Assembly: GCF_002582035.1 (NCBI RefSeq)
Contig: NZ_NUQE01000008.1
Span: 773-40,245 of the forward strand
Direction: 5' to 3'
DNA: 39,473 bases
From: Bacillus pseudomycoides
Lineage (GTDB): Bacteria > Bacillota > Bacilli > Bacillales > Bacillaceae_G
Positions 8,868 through 18,407 of the stretch are shown piece by piece. Position 1 is the first letter of the stretch, and each line of letters starts with the position of its first letter. The notes beneath the pieces were generated by a model. It worked only from the letters and a program-made list of their open reading frames with translations, was not told where the DNA came from and made no database searches. Made by a program: the position numbers and the translations under genes.

Positions 8868-10415
8868 TTAAGCTTGTGGCTTACGGCTTGTGTGCTTTCT
8901 TTCGCCACCGCGTCCTCTAGGAGCTGCAGAACGACCTTCACGACCTTCACGTCCTTGACCTTCTCCTTTACGACCTCCACGATTGCGGTTGCCATCGCGA
9001 TTACGGCCGCCTTCACGATTACGGTTACCATCGCGGTAACCACCTCTTCCATTTCCGTTCCCGTTTCCGTTTCTCTTTCTAGAACGATCTTTTGAAACTA
9101 CAGGTGGTTCTGATGTTAAAGAAACTGGCGTTGCATCCGGCTCTTTTGTCATCATTTTTAAAGCAGCTGCTACAACCGCTACAGAATCATGCTCTTCTAA
9201 CAGCTCTTCTGCAATACGTTTGTAGTATGATAAGTTTTCACTTTCAATCGTGCTTTGAAGTTTTTCAGCGATTAAACGTTGTTGTCCTTCTAAAGCTTCA
9301 TCTAAAGTTGGTGGATTCATACGATCCATTTTGCGTTTTGTTGTACGTTCAATATTTTTTAATTGACCTGCTTCACGTGGTGTTACAAACAGCATAGCAA
9401 GACCTGTTTTACCTGCACGGCCAGTACGACCGATGCGGTGTACGTATGATTCTGGATCTTGTGGAATATCAAAGTTATATACGTGCGTTACACCTGAAAT
9501 ATCAAGACCACGCGCCGCTACGTCTGTCGCAACAAGAACTTCGATTGAACCTTCTTTAAATTTACGTAATACAGAAAGACGCTTCGCTTGTGTTAAATCA
9601 CCATGAATTCCTTCTGCTGCATAACCACGTAAATTTAGCGCTTCTGATAATTCATCAACACGACGCTTTGTACGACCGAATACGATTGCAAGCTCTGGAG
9701 ATTGAATATCTAATAAGCGTGTTAACACATCAAATTTCTTTTTCTCTTGCACTTCTACATAGAACTGCTGAATGTTTGGCATTGTTACTTCTTTAGCTTT
9801 AACCTTAATATGTTTAGGCTCGCTCATGAAGCGTTCAGCAATGCGACGGATTGGGTCTGGCATTGTTGCTGAGAATAATAATGTTTGGTGTGTTTCAGGC
9901 ACATCCGTTAAAATTGCTTCAATATCTTCAATGAAGCCCATGTTTAACATTTCATCTGCTTCATCAAGAACAACTGTTTCTACGTTTTGCAGACGAAGTG
10001 TTTTACGTTTAATATGATCTAAAATACGACCTGGCGTACCCACGATAATGTGTGGACCTTTTTTCAACGCACGGATTTGACGGTTAATATCTTGGCCGCC
10101 ATAGATTGGTAAAATGCGAACACGCTTATGTTGACCAATTTTGTATAGCTCTTCACCTACTTGAATCGCTAACTCACGAGTTGGTGCGATAACAATACCT
10201 TGAACTGTATCTTGATTTGTATTTACTTTTTCTAATAGTGGTAATCCAAATGCAGCTGTTTTCCCTGTACCTGTTTGAGCTTGACCAATGATGTCGTCAC
10301 CTTGTAAGGCTACTGGAATTGTTTCTGCCTGAATTGGTGTTGCCTCTTCAAATCCCATGCTTTCAACAGACTTTAGCAAAGAACTGCTTAATCCTAATTC
10401 TCGAAATGTTGTCAA
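8868..10415 (-). CDS. cshA: DEAD-box ATP-dependent RNA helicase CshA
   Basis: A 515-residue DEAD-box helicase. The Q motif is near residue 22, motif I AQTGTGKT at 46-53, motif II DEAD at 151-154, motif III SAT at 182-184, and motif [12 protein letters not shown] near 325. The tail from about residue 435 is low-complexity and rich in Arg, Gly and Asn ([17 protein letters not shown]), an RGG-type RNA-binding extension. CshA proteins unwind structured RNA, act in ribosome biogenesis and mRNA decay, and matter in the cold. The start is TTG at 10415, with AAAGGAG about 8 nt upstream. A leader of about 120 nt with a hairpin precedes it. Confidence 0.96.
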   Translation of the reverse strand: MTTFRELGLSSSLLKSVESMGFEEATPIQAETIPVALQGDDIIGQAQTGTGKTAAFGLPLLEKVNTNQDTVQGIVIAPTRELAIQVGEELYKIGQHKRVRILPIYGGQDINRQIRALKKGPHIIVGTPGRILDHIKRKTLRLQNVETVVLDEADEMLNMGFIEDIEAILTDVPETHQTLLFSATMPDPIRRIAERFMSEPKHIKVKAKEVTMPNIQQFYVEVQEKKKFDVLTRLLDIQSPELAIVFGRTKRRVDELSEALNLRGYAAEGIHGDLTQAKRLSVLRKFKEGSIEVLVATDVAARGLDISGVTHVYNFDIPQDPESYVHRIGRTGRAGKTGLAMLFVTPREAGQLKNIERTTKRKMDRMNPPTLDEALEGQQRLIAEKLQSTIESENLSYYKRIAEELLEEHDSVAVVAAALKMMTKEPDATPVSLTSEPPVVSKDRSRKRNGNGNGNGRGGYRDGNRNREGGRNRDGNRNRGGRKGEGQGREGREGRSAAPRGRGGERKHTSRKPQA

Positions 10416-10441
10416 TGTTACTTCTCCTTTTCTATCTAAAA

Positions 10442-10498
10442 TAGCCCAGATTATTCCTTCTTCTAATATTCACAGGATATACAAGTAAGGTTGGGCTA
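10442..10498 (-). promoter_or_regulatory. Leader hairpin before cshA
   Basis: TAGCCCA (10442-10448) and TGGGCTA (10492-10498) can pair around a 43-nt loop just upstream of the cshA ribosome binding site. A TATAAT on the minus strand at 10550-10545 is a plausible -10 box giving a leader of about 120 nt. The -35 is weak. A role in expression control is inference. Confidence 0.4.
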
Positions 10499-10573
10499 AG
10501 TCTTCTTCAGACAAAATGCGTTATCATCGCAAGATTGCCTGACAATTATAATAAAACTAGCTTTTGAAAACTG

Positions 10574-10801
10574 AATGTAGAAAGTCGCAACAAAAATATG
10601 GGCCACATAAAACATTCAAACGTAAAGCTAGACAAAAGTAGTCCCAAAAAATTTATCGACGAGATAGAGGGGTTAGGCGGAAATCAATCCCAACTCCACT
10701 AACGCCAAGCGCCGAGCAAAAATGCCTGGCACGCTAGAAACCCCCACTTCAAACAATTATAACTTTCAAGTGGCGGGAGCATTTTTCCTAACTATCCATT
10801 C
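10574..10801. other. Gene-free structured stretch between cshA and murF
   Basis: No supported ORF here. There are inverted repeats: CCACTT/AAGTGG around 10745-10775 (extended to nine pairs with one mismatch) and GCCAAGC/GCCTGGC near 10702-10730. GC content looks higher than in the surrounding intergenic DNA. It could hold a non-coding RNA or an extended leader. Confidence 0.3.
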
Positions 10802-10835
10802 AAAAAAGACATTTTCCATGTTTGCGGAAAATGCC
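10802..10835 (-). terminator. Intrinsic terminator downstream of murF
   Basis: On the minus strand GGCATTTTCC (10835-10826) pairs with GGAAAATGTC (10817-10808) with one wobble, followed by TTTTTT. It lies about 280 bp past the murF stop. The bases from 10836 to 11113 show no convincing gene. Confidence 0.85.
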
Positions 10836-11113
10836 CTTTCCGTTATGTTCACGTATATAAACGGGCCTACATTTATCACAAAAATACTCTACAACGTTAT
10901 TACACCCTATCAATTATAAGTTTTGTATGTGTAAAAAGCAAACCCAACTCCTACCTTATTTTACATATGGACTTTTCTATCCCTCTTATAACTTTCCCCT
11001 TCTGCATTGTAAGCGTTTCTTTATTTTTCTCTGCGCTAACAAGATATAGAAGACCAATTAATAGAACCTACTCATATACAAAGTAATGAAGGCAACCGCG
11101 ACATACAAAATTT

Positions 11114-12490
11114 TTACTTTAGCATCGAAATAACTTCTTCTAATTTCATTCCACGAGATGCTTTTACTAATACAACGTCTTTCACATCAACGACTTCTTT
11201 TAAATCTTTAACAAGTTCTTCTTTATTGTCATAAGCTTTTACGCGTTCACTAGAAAAATTAATTCTTGCACCTTCTGCCATTTGTGCCCCTAGTGCACCG
11301 TACGTAAATACATATGCAATACGAGCTGGATCAATTAATTTTCCAACCTCATAATGAAATTGTACTTCTTGGTCACCAAGCTCTAACATATCGCCAAGCA
11401 CGAGAATTTTTTTAGAAAACCCATTTAAATCATTCATTAAATGGAATGCTGCTTCCATCGCTGTTGGACTTGCGTTATATGCATCATTAATAATTGTTAA
11501 CCCTGCATCTGTTTTCAAAACTTCCATACGCATGCCTGTCATTTTCAAATTCATTAAACCTTGTTTCATTTCTTCCCATGTTACACCGAAAAATTCAGCA
11601 ATCGCCATTGATGCTAATGCATTATATACATTATGCTTCCCAAGAACGGGTAAATAAAATACTACATTCTGCGCTTGATTCATCGTAAATTGTGTACCTG
11701 TCGCTTCTAACTTTACAGATACCGGATAATAATCGTTTGCTCTCGCATCACCAAACGTAATTGTCTTTGCTTGTAAGTTCATGCTTGGTACGCGTGTAGT
11801 TAATAATGGTTCATCTCCGTTATAAACAAATACACCAGTATCTTGTAAGCCTGTGATAATTTCTAGCTTCGCTTCTGCAATTGCATCACGAGAACCCAAA
11901 TCCATTAAATGCGCTTCTCCAATATTTGTAATAATTGCTGCATCAGGACGAGCAAGCTTTGACAAAAATTCAATTTCTCCGCGGCTTGACATCCCCATCT
12001 CTAATACAGCTATTTCTGTATCTTCTTCTAAATTTAAAATCGTCAAAGGAAGTCCAATATGGTTATTGAAATTCCCTTCTGTTTTTTGCACTTTAAATTT
12101 CGCTCCAAGTAAGCTTGTCACAATATCTTTCGTTGACGTTTTCCCGTTACTGCCTGTTACACCAACCACTTTCACGTTTAACTGATCGCGATAGCTCTTC
12201 GCCAATGTTTGCAGCGCTTGTAATGTATCTTCTACAAAAATAACCGGTAAATTTGCTGGCGGATTCGCTACACCTTTCTTCCAAAGTGTTGCAACTGCAC
12301 CACCTTCTATTGCTTTCTCCACAAAAGCATGACCATCGAAACGTTCTCCTTGAATTGGGATATATAAGTTTCCTTTTTCAACTTTCCTTGTATCAATGGA
12401 AACACCTTTTATAGCTACATCATTCCACTGCTCTGCTAAGCCACTTCCACATACCATTTGCTCAATTTGCTTCATTATTCTTTGTATCAT
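11114..12490 (-). CDS. murF: UDP-N-acetylmuramoyl-tripeptide--D-alanyl-D-alanine ligase MurF
   Basis: About 458 residues. The Mur ligase P-loop GVTGSNGKTST is at roughly residues 110-120. The central domain carries EMGMSSRGEIE and NIGEAHL, and the C-terminal domain carries NDAYNASPTAMEAA and LGDMLELG. MurF adds the D-Ala-D-Ala made by Ddl to the UDP-MurNAc tripeptide. The ATG at 12490 has AAGGAG 9 nt upstream. A ten-residue upstream extension begins without one. It follows ddl by about 60 bp, so the two enzymes that act in sequence are probably co-expressed. Confidence 0.96.
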   Translation of the reverse strand: MIQRIMKQIEQMVCGSGLAEQWNDVAIKGVSIDTRKVEKGNLYIPIQGERFDGHAFVEKAIEGGAVATLWKKGVANPPANLPVIFVEDTLQALQTLAKSYRDQLNVKVVGVTGSNGKTSTKDIVTSLLGAKFKVQKTEGNFNNHIGLPLTILNLEEDTEIAVLEMGMSSRGEIEFLSKLARPDAAIITNIGEAHLMDLGSRDAIAEAKLEIITGLQDTGVFVYNGDEPLLTTRVPSMNLQAKTITFGDARANDYYPVSVKLEATGTQFTMNQAQNVVFYLPVLGKHNVYNALASMAIAEFFGVTWEEMKQGLMNLKMTGMRMEVLKTDAGLTIINDAYNASPTAMEAAFHLMNDLNGFSKKILVLGDMLELGDQEVQFHYEVGKLIDPARIAYVFTYGALGAQMAEGARINFSSERVKAYDNKEELVKDLKEVVDVKDVVLVKASRGMKLEEVISMLK

Positions 12491-12517
12491 ACAAAAACAC
12501 TCCTTACACGGAAGAAA

Positions 12518-12537
12518 CACTATTCATTTGAATAGTG
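12518..12537. other. Perfect hairpin between ddl and murF
   Basis: CACTATTC-ATTT-GAATAGTG has 8-bp arms and a 4-nt loop. The tail on the minus strand (TTTCTTCC) is a poor T run, so it may be a weak terminator, an RNA processing site or a stabilising hairpin between ddl and murF. Confidence 0.5.
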
Positions 12538-12551
12538 CTTCTCCTTTCTTG

Positions 12552-13637
12552 TTAGATTGTATATTTAATTTTTTGTTTTTCATCGTGACGCTCAATCGCT
12601 AGACGTACTAGCTCTTGAATAAGCTCTGGATACGGAACTCCCGTATTTTCCCATAAAAGAGGGAACATACTAAAAGGTGTGAATCCTGGCATTGTATTTA
12701 CTTCATTAATAAATACATCGCCATCTTTCGTTAAGAAGAAATCTGCACGCGTTAATCCCGCACCATCTAAAGATTGAAATGCACGAATCGCATACTCTTT
12801 AATCTTCTCATATTCCGCCTCTGTAATTTCGGCAGGAATAACCATTGCTGTATCGCCATCAATGTATTTTGATTTATAGTCATAGAATTCTTTTTTCGCC
12901 ACAATTTCGCCTACAACAGAACATTTCGGTTCATCGTTTCCTAATACACCAATTTCCACTTCACGACCGATAATATTCTCTTCTACGATAATTTTACGAT
13001 CGAATTGGAACGCTTCTTCAAATGCATTCTCTAACTCATCACGATTTTTGCATTTATTAATTCCAACGCTTGAGCCAAGATTTGCTGGTTTCACATAACA
13101 TGGATATCCTAATGTTTCTTCAACTTTTTCATACGCTGTTGTACGATCTTTTTCCCATACACTGCGAATAAATGAAACATATTTTGCTTGTGGCAATCCC
13201 GCTTCTGCGAAAATATTTTTCATAATAACTTTATCCATACCTGCAGCCGATGCTAACACACCATTCCCTACATATGGAATATTCATAAGTTCTAACAAGC
13301 CTTGTACTGTTCCATCTTCACCATTCGGTCCATGTAATAACGGGAAGATGACATCGATTGCATTCTCTTTATCAGAACCTGCCATCGGGATAATCTCTGA
13401 ACTTAATGATAAAGGAGAAATTGCATTCTCTTCTCCATTCAACTGCAATGCTTGAACGCTTTGCACTTCACCTTCAATACGCTCACCGCGCACCCATTGT
13501 CCTTGTTCAGTAATATAAATTGGATGAACCTCAAATTTTTCTTGATCTAACGCTTTACTAACAGCAAGAGCCGTTTGTAAAGAAACTTGATGCTCCGCTG
13601 ATTTTCCACCATATAATAAACCTAATTTAATTTTCAT
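12552..13637 (-). CDS. ddl: D-alanine--D-alanine ligase
   Basis: A 361-residue ATP-grasp ligase. The N-terminal [17 protein letters not shown] is the substrate-binding start. ATP-grasp motifs include [47 protein letters not shown] and [18 protein letters not shown]. It joins two D-alanines (made by Alr in this window) for MurF. The longer Ddl type, with the insert around 130-160, is normal for this group. The ATG at 13637 follows AGGGTGA. It is the first gene of the ddl-murF unit. Confidence 0.97.
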   Translation of the reverse strand: MKIKLGLLYGGKSAEHQVSLQTALAVSKALDQEKFEVHPIYITEQGQWVRGERIEGEVQSVQALQLNGEENAISPLSLSSEIIPMAGSDKENAIDVIFPLLHGPNGEDGTVQGLLELMNIPYVGNGVLASAAGMDKVIMKNIFAEAGLPQAKYVSFIRSVWEKDRTTAYEKVEETLGYPCYVKPANLGSSVGINKCKNRDELENAFEEAFQFDRKIIVEENIIGREVEIGVLGNDEPKCSVVGEIVAKKEFYDYKSKYIDGDTAMVIPAEITEAEYEKIKEYAIRAFQSLDGAGLTRADFFLTKDGDVFINEVNTMPGFTPFSMFPLLWENTGVPYPELIQELVRLAIERHDEKQKIKYTI

Positions 13638-13713
13638 AATGAAATCACCCTAATCGTTTGTTTTCATTTTTCTATTGTAGCACTTTTTACGAAAATAGGT
13701 AGTTCTATTTAAA

Positions 13714-13858
13714 ATAAAGCGAAACTTCCATCAGTGGGGGATTTTCTCCCCCGCGCTGTTAGTTAGTTCAACCAATCGGACGCATGCTAACAGTTATCCC
13801 ACACCTATCTTCTTCGCTTTCTCTGAATCTTGAGGTGGGGCTATGAATAGCAAGATAA
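13714..13858 (+). repeat. bcr-like interspersed repeat (full-length, degenerate)
   Basis: Starts ATAAAGCGAAACTTCC and contains the family core TTCAACCAATCGGA and the CACCTATCTTCTTCGCTT...CTTGAGGTGGGG stem. It lies upstream of ddl and downstream of the MFS gene. The rest of the intergenic DNA holds nothing I recognise. Confidence 0.8.
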
Positions 13859-13936
13859 CTAAGCTGCCATAATAATTTTTCTAGTTATGTACCTAATAAT
13901 ATGAAAAAAAGAACCTATTTGTGTATGATGAAAACC

Positions 13937-15211
13937 CTATGACGTTTGTTTGACCACGTCACCTTTTTGCCTTTGCTCTACACGTCGGTCTAATGATACG
14001 TAAACAAGGCCCGCTATCATACATCCAATCCCTAAAATCGTAAATAAAATGTGCCCCAACAAACGATCAAGTAAAATACCACCCAGTAAAGGTCCGAACG
14101 CATTACCTGTAATCCATTGTAAACTAGCCGCTCCCATATACGTACCTCGTAAATGTTCTGGCGCTAAATTTGCTACAAATGTCATTTGTACAGGAGACAT
14201 AACCATTTCTCCTAATGTATAAATTGCATATACGATTAGTAATGTAACAAGCACTACAGTAGCATTTGTCCCCGCTTCTCCAAACCACCTCGGAAGCCAA
14301 CCGATTGCAAGAAGACCTATTCCAAATAACCAAGCACCATACAACATCGTTTTCCCTACCGGTTTATCTGTCGCCCATTTCGAAATTTGAAATTGAAACA
14401 AAACCACCAAAAGCCCATTTACTGCCATTAAATAAGGAAATGGATTATTCATTCCAAATATACCCTTCATTTCATTATCAAAATGAAGTGGAAGCATACC
14501 TTCTGTTTGCGAAAATCCCATCGAAATAACAATTCCGGCTAATAAATAGATTAATAAAATTTTATCTTGAAACACAACTTTCCATACAGATTGTTTCATT
14601 CCCTCTTCCTCACTCATTTGTTTTACTACACCCTTTGGCATTGTTTCTTTAATAAGTAGTAAAACTAGCAGCGCATAGAATAACATAGAGGATGATGCAA
14701 TCATAAAAATCACATTTTTAGAAAGAAGCGCAACTGAAGCACCTATAATCGGCCCAATTGCCGCTCCAATATTATGTCCCATCCGCAGCAAACCATATGC
14801 CTCTGTTCGTTTTTCAGGTTCTGTTACATCCGCTACCATCGCAGAAGCCGCTGGATGAAACAGTGAATTACTAAGTCCTAAACAAATAGATAGAATAGCA
14901 TACGATATAAAACCATCTATAAATAAGAAACCAAGCATTAAGACCGCATTGCTAACCATTGAAAATATCATAATCGGCTTTCTTCCATAAATATCTGCAA
15001 TTCGTCCACCTAGAAGAGAACCAAAACTTGCTGCAATCGGAGACAGCGCCATAATAATTCCCACCTGTAGTAGTGAATCCACTTTATCCTTTAAATATAA
15101 TGCAAAGAACGGCATTAACATCATCATTGCAATTCCGTTTAACGTTTCTCCAATAAATCGAATCCAAACGTTTCGATCCATCCCCTTTAACTCTTGCCAT
15201 GTCTTTCTCAT
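13937..15211 (-). CDS. MFS transporter, probable multidrug/metabolite efflux
   Basis: About 424 residues with 12 hydrophobic segments. The MFS loop 2-3 motif GGRIADIYGRKPIM lies near residues 68-81, and an acidic motif GHNIGAAIGPIIGA lies in TM5, which is typical of drug:H+ antiporters. The ATG at 15211 follows AAAAGGGGTGA. An eight-residue extension has no ribosome site. The substrate cannot be told from sequence. A terminator separates it from the upstream permease, so it is probably transcribed alone. Confidence 0.88.
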   Translation of the reverse strand: MRKTWQELKGMDRNVWIRFIGETLNGIAMMMLMPFFALYLKDKVDSLLQVGIIMALSPIAASFGSLLGGRIADIYGRKPIMIFSMVSNAVLMLGFLFIDGFISYAILSICLGLSNSLFHPAASAMVADVTEPEKRTEAYGLLRMGHNIGAAIGPIIGASVALLSKNVIFMIASSSMLFYALLVLLLIKETMPKGVVKQMSEEEGMKQSVWKVVFQDKILLIYLLAGIVISMGFSQTEGMLPLHFDNEMKGIFGMNNPFPYLMAVNGLLVVLFQFQISKWATDKPVGKTMLYGAWLFGIGLLAIGWLPRWFGEAGTNATVVLVTLLIVYAIYTLGEMVMSPVQMTFVANLAPEHLRGTYMGAASLQWITGNAFGPLLGGILLDRLLGHILFTILGIGCMIAGLVYVSLDRRVEQRQKGDVVKQTS

Positions 15212-15280
15212 ATGTTCACCCCTTTTATCACCCACTTTTCATCTTATATTAATTTTAGAAAAATGCAAATCTTCAAAATA

Positions 15281-15310
15281 AAGAAGCCGTTCTTTTTATA
15301 AGAACGGCTT
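15281..15310 (-). terminator. Intrinsic terminator of the amino acid permease gene
   Basis: An 11-bp stem AAGCCGTTCTT (15284-15294) with AAGAACGGCTT (15300-15310). The minus-strand tail CTTTATTTT is moderately T-rich. Confidence 0.8.
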
Positions 15311-15315
15311 TCTCT

Positions 15316-16731
15316 TTATAAATTCACAGTTTTTTTATCATCTTTTTCTTTATTTAATGCACTATGTTTTCTGCTATATAAGAAATAGACTATAACTCCA
15401 ATCGCCAACCAAATACCAAAACATTCCCATGTAATCGCTGGTAATTGAAGCATTAAGTATAGACAAAAAATCACTGCTAACGCTGGTAAAAACGGTACAA
15501 GCGGTGCTTTAAAGGCACGCGGTAAATCCGGATGTGTTTTTCTCATTACAATAACTGCTATTGCAACAAGTACGAATGCCGATAGAGTTCCGATATTCAC
15601 AAGGTGAGCCAATACACTTAGATCAACAAGCCCTGAAATAAGAGCTGCTACAATACCTGTTATCCACGTATTTAAAAATGGCGTTTTAAACGTCGGATGT
15701 ACTTTCGAAAAACGTTTCGGCAATAGACCATCACGGCTCATTGCATACGATACACGTACTTGACCATACATCATAACTAACATAACGGTTGTAATCCCTG
15801 TAATAGCACCTACCGAAATAACACCAGCCAAACCATCTTGTCCAATAAATTGAAGCGCAAATGCTACTGGATCTGATCTATCCAATTGCCCAAACGGTAC
15901 AATACCTGTCAAAACAAGAGAAACAGCAATATATAGGACTGTACAAATTAATAGCGATGCGATAATACCGATCGGTAAATCACGCTGCGGACGTTTTACT
16001 TCCTCCGCTGCTGTTGAAACAGCATCAAAACCAATAAAAGCAAAGAATACTGTCGCTGCACCTACCATTACACCATTAAAACCAAACGGCATAAACGGTG
16101 TCCAGTTTTCTGGTTTTACGTATTTAAACCCAGCGAAGATGAATAATAGTACAACGGCTAATTTAATGAATACCATAATGTTATTTACGCGGGCACTTTC
16201 ACGAACACCTCGTGATAAAAGAATAGTCATAATTAAAATAATAAGAACAGCTGGTAAATCAATAATTCCACCTTTTCCTGCCCCCGGAGCAGAAGCTAAA
16301 ATCGTTGGAATATGAATTCCAAATCCATTTAATAAAGACTGAAAATAAGCTGACCATCCATTAGCAACGGCTGATGTTGCTAATAAGTATTCAAGCATTA
16401 AATCCCATCCAATTAAGAAAGCAAATACCTCTCCCATCGTTGCATACGTATACGTATACACACTACCAGATACTGGTACACTGGAAGCAAATTCAGCATA
16501 ACAAAAGGCAGCAAAGGCACAAGCTAGTGCAGCTAATGCAAACGATAAAATAACAGCAGGCCCAGAATGTTTCGCAGCAACTACTCCTGTCAGCACGAAG
16601 ATCCCTGTTCCGACAATTGCTCCTACCCCTAGCATGGTTAAGTCAAATGCCCCTAATGTTCGATCTAATTTTTTCTGACTTCCTTCTTGTAACAATTTTG
16701 TCAGCGGCTTTTTTTGAAAGATTTGCTTCAT
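15316..16731 (-). CDS. APC family amino acid permease (YfnA/CAT-like)
   Basis: About 471 residues with 12 membrane segments, of the amino acid-polyamine-cation superfamily and closest in pattern to the cationic amino acid transporter/YfnA type. The N-terminal LTMLGVGAIVGTGIFVLTG is the TM1 substrate-binding loop, and FIGFDAVSTAAEEVKRPQRDLPIGI is the conserved TM6-loop stretch. I chose ATG 16731 because GAGGTG lies 6 nt upstream. A GTG at 16740 overlaps that site. The permease could bring in amino acids degraded by the hmgA cluster next door, but that link is only positional. Confidence 0.9.
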   Translation of the reverse strand: MKQIFQKKPLTKLLQEGSQKKLDRTLGAFDLTMLGVGAIVGTGIFVLTGVVAAKHSGPAVILSFALAALACAFAAFCYAEFASSVPVSGSVYTYTYATMGEVFAFLIGWDLMLEYLLATSAVANGWSAYFQSLLNGFGIHIPTILASAPGAGKGGIIDLPAVLIILIMTILLSRGVRESARVNNIMVFIKLAVVLLFIFAGFKYVKPENWTPFMPFGFNGVMVGAATVFFAFIGFDAVSTAAEEVKRPQRDLPIGIIASLLICTVLYIAVSLVLTGIVPFGQLDRSDPVAFALQFIGQDGLAGVISVGAITGITTVMLVMMYGQVRVSYAMSRDGLLPKRFSKVHPTFKTPFLNTWITGIVAALISGLVDLSVLAHLVNIGTLSAFVLVAIAVIVMRKTHPDLPRAFKAPLVPFLPALAVIFCLYLMLQLPAITWECFGIWLAIGVIVYFLYSRKHSALNKEKDDKKTVNL

Positions 16732-16857
16732 ACTCTGCACCTCGACATTTTATAATTTTCTGAAAATTTTAATATTTGCTTTTATTGTACTTATTACATC
16801 TTTTTTCGTCAATAACTTCTGTCGAATTTAATGGAAAAATCATATATCTTTTCATAA

Positions 16858-17003
16858 ATAAAGTGAAACTTCCATCAGTTGCTCTTTACTGATAGTTAGT
16901 TGAACCAATCGGGTGCATGCCAACAGTTGTCCCCCACCTATCTTCTATGCTTCTCTCTGCATCCTGAGGTGAAGGTCTTACTACCCATTAATGCAGGATA
17001 AAA
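16858..17003 (+). repeat. bcr-like interspersed repeat (full-length)
   Basis: 146 bp from ATAAAGTGAAACTTCC to GCAGGATAAA, with TTGAACCAATCGGG in the middle. The first hairpin arms (CATCAGT and ACTGATA) are shorter than in other copies. It occupies the 500-bp gap between hmgA and the permease. The rest (17004-17180) is AT-rich with no gene. Confidence 0.85.
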
Positions 17004-17192
17004 AATTTTGTACGAAACAGATTGGGTTTTCATACATTTTCTTTATCCTCCCTACCTTCTTTAAGCCTTCAAAAGATTGCAGTAAGTTATTATAATACTC
17101 TATGCAAGGATGTTATATAGTTATATTTTCATATCATTTTATAAATATTTTTGGTATTTTATATAATGTTGATTCCTTTATTAGCACAAGCA

Positions 17193-17226
17193 CAAGCACA
17201 CTCATCAAATGAGTGTGCTTGTTTTG
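17193..17226. terminator. Strong hairpin downstream of hmgA
   Basis: 13-bp perfect arms CAAGCACACTCAT (17193-17205) and ATGAGTGTGCTTG (17209-17221). A T run (TTTTGTTTT) follows only on the plus strand, and hmgA is on the minus strand. It may stop hmgA weakly or protect its 3' end, while acting as a terminator for plus-strand read-through. Confidence 0.6.
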
Positions 17227-17237
17227 TTTTATTCACC

Positions 17238-18407
17238 TTATACAGTATATGAGCCCCGTTCTAGCCAACTATACATATATTGTCCATCTTCCATCTCATG
17301 TGCATGTTTTATAATGCGTAGTGGACGGAATGTATCAATCATAACCGCAAGTTCGATTGTTTCTTTTTTACCAAGGCTAGCTTCTGTTTTCCCTGGATGC
17401 GGCCCATGTGGGATACCGCTTGGATGAAGTGTGATAGATCCTTCCTCTACACCTTTTCTGCTCATAAAATTGCCTTCTACATAATAGAGTACCTCATCAC
17501 TATTTACATTACTATGATAATACGGTGCCGGAATTGCTTCTGGATGATAGTCATATAGACGCGGAACGAATGAACAAACGACAAAGTTATGTCCCTCAAA
17601 TGTTTGGTGTACTGGCGGCGGCTGATGAATACGCCCTGTAATAGGTTCAAAATCCTCAATATTAAATACCCATGGATATAAATGACCATCCCATCCAACA
17701 ACATCTAACGGATGATGCTGCAAAACATGCTTATGCATATAGCCTCTAGACTTTGTCATCACAACAAAATCTCCTTTTTCATCATACGTTTCTAACGTCT
17801 CTGGACCACGAATATCACGCTCACAAAACGGACTATGTTCTAATAATTGTCCATACTCATTGCGATAATTACGCGGTGTGGTGATTTGGCTATTTGCTTC
17901 AACAATGAGGAATTTCGATTCTCCAGCTTCAGGGATTACACGGTAAATTGTACCGATTGGAATGATAATATAATCTCCTTTTCGATAATGAATCGTACCG
18001 AACATTGTCTCAATTTTCCCAGATCCATAATGAACAAACAGCATTTCATCTCCATCGCCATTGCGATAAAAATAGTCCATTTTTTCCGTCGGATTGACAA
18101 CCCCGATTAGTAGATCTTCATTTCCTAATACAAAATTCCTTCCGTTCACGGCATCTCCTGTTTTTCTATATTCTTTCGTCCGAAAATGACGATGCGCTAA
18201 CGCCACGTCTTCTTCATACTGTATATGACAGGACTGGGCTAATGAAGCATGACCGACTTCAGTTGGCATGTAATGATGATACAAAATAGATTGTGTACCA
18301 GAAAAACCTTTCGTCCCCATTACTTGCTCACGATAGAGCGACCCATCTTGCTTACGAAACTGTACATGTCGTTTACGAGGAAGGTCCCCCATGCGACGAT
18401 AATACAT
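17238..18407 (-). CDS. hmgA: Homogentisate 1,2-dioxygenase
   Basis: About 389 residues of the cupin-type homogentisate dioxygenase, which opens the ring of homogentisate to maleylacetoacetate. The iron site is visible near the C-terminus: His298 (APYYHSNVNSDE) with an acidic residue at 304/305, and His334 in HPSGIPHGPHPG. The N-terminus carries the typical YYRRMGDLPRKRH. GCGGGGG is 6 nt before the ATG at 18407. The ATG at 18413 sits directly on that site and is less likely. The 5' end overlaps the 3' end of the FAH gene by 35 bp, so the two are co-translated. Confidence 0.94.
   Translation of the reverse strand: MYYRRMGDLPRKRHVQFRKQDGSLYREQVMGTKGFSGTQSILYHHYMPTEVGHASLAQSCHIQYEEDVALAHRHFRTKEYRKTGDAVNGRNFVLGNEDLLIGVVNPTEKMDYFYRNGDGDEMLFVHYGSGKIETMFGTIHYRKGDYIIIPIGTIYRVIPEAGESKFLIVEANSQITTPRNYRNEYGQLLEHSPFCERDIRGPETLETYDEKGDFVVMTKSRGYMHKHVLQHHPLDVVGWDGHLYPWVFNIEDFEPITGRIHQPPPVHQTFEGHNFVVCSFVPRLYDYHPEAIPAPYYHSNVNSDEVLYYVEGNFMSRKGVEEGSITLHPSGIPHGPHPGKTEASLGKKETIELAVMIDTFRPLRIIKHAHEMEDGQYMYSWLERGSYTV

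Noticed and set aside
8864-9095. Low-complexity ORFs on both strands in the cshA 3' end
   Set aside because: They are other-frame readings of the repetitive Arg/Gly/Asn codons of the CshA tail.
10561-10580. CTTTTGAAAACTGAATG resembling an rRNA operon spacer
   Set aside because: The match is short, and no rRNA sequence is nearby.
10722-10919. 65-codon plus-strand ORF between cshA and murF
   Set aside because: No ribosome binding site, and it spans the murF terminator hairpin.
11003-11020. TGTAAGCGTTTCTT as a possible CcpA site
   Set aside because: About three mismatches to the cre consensus at the conserved 3' end, and not placed at a recognised promoter.
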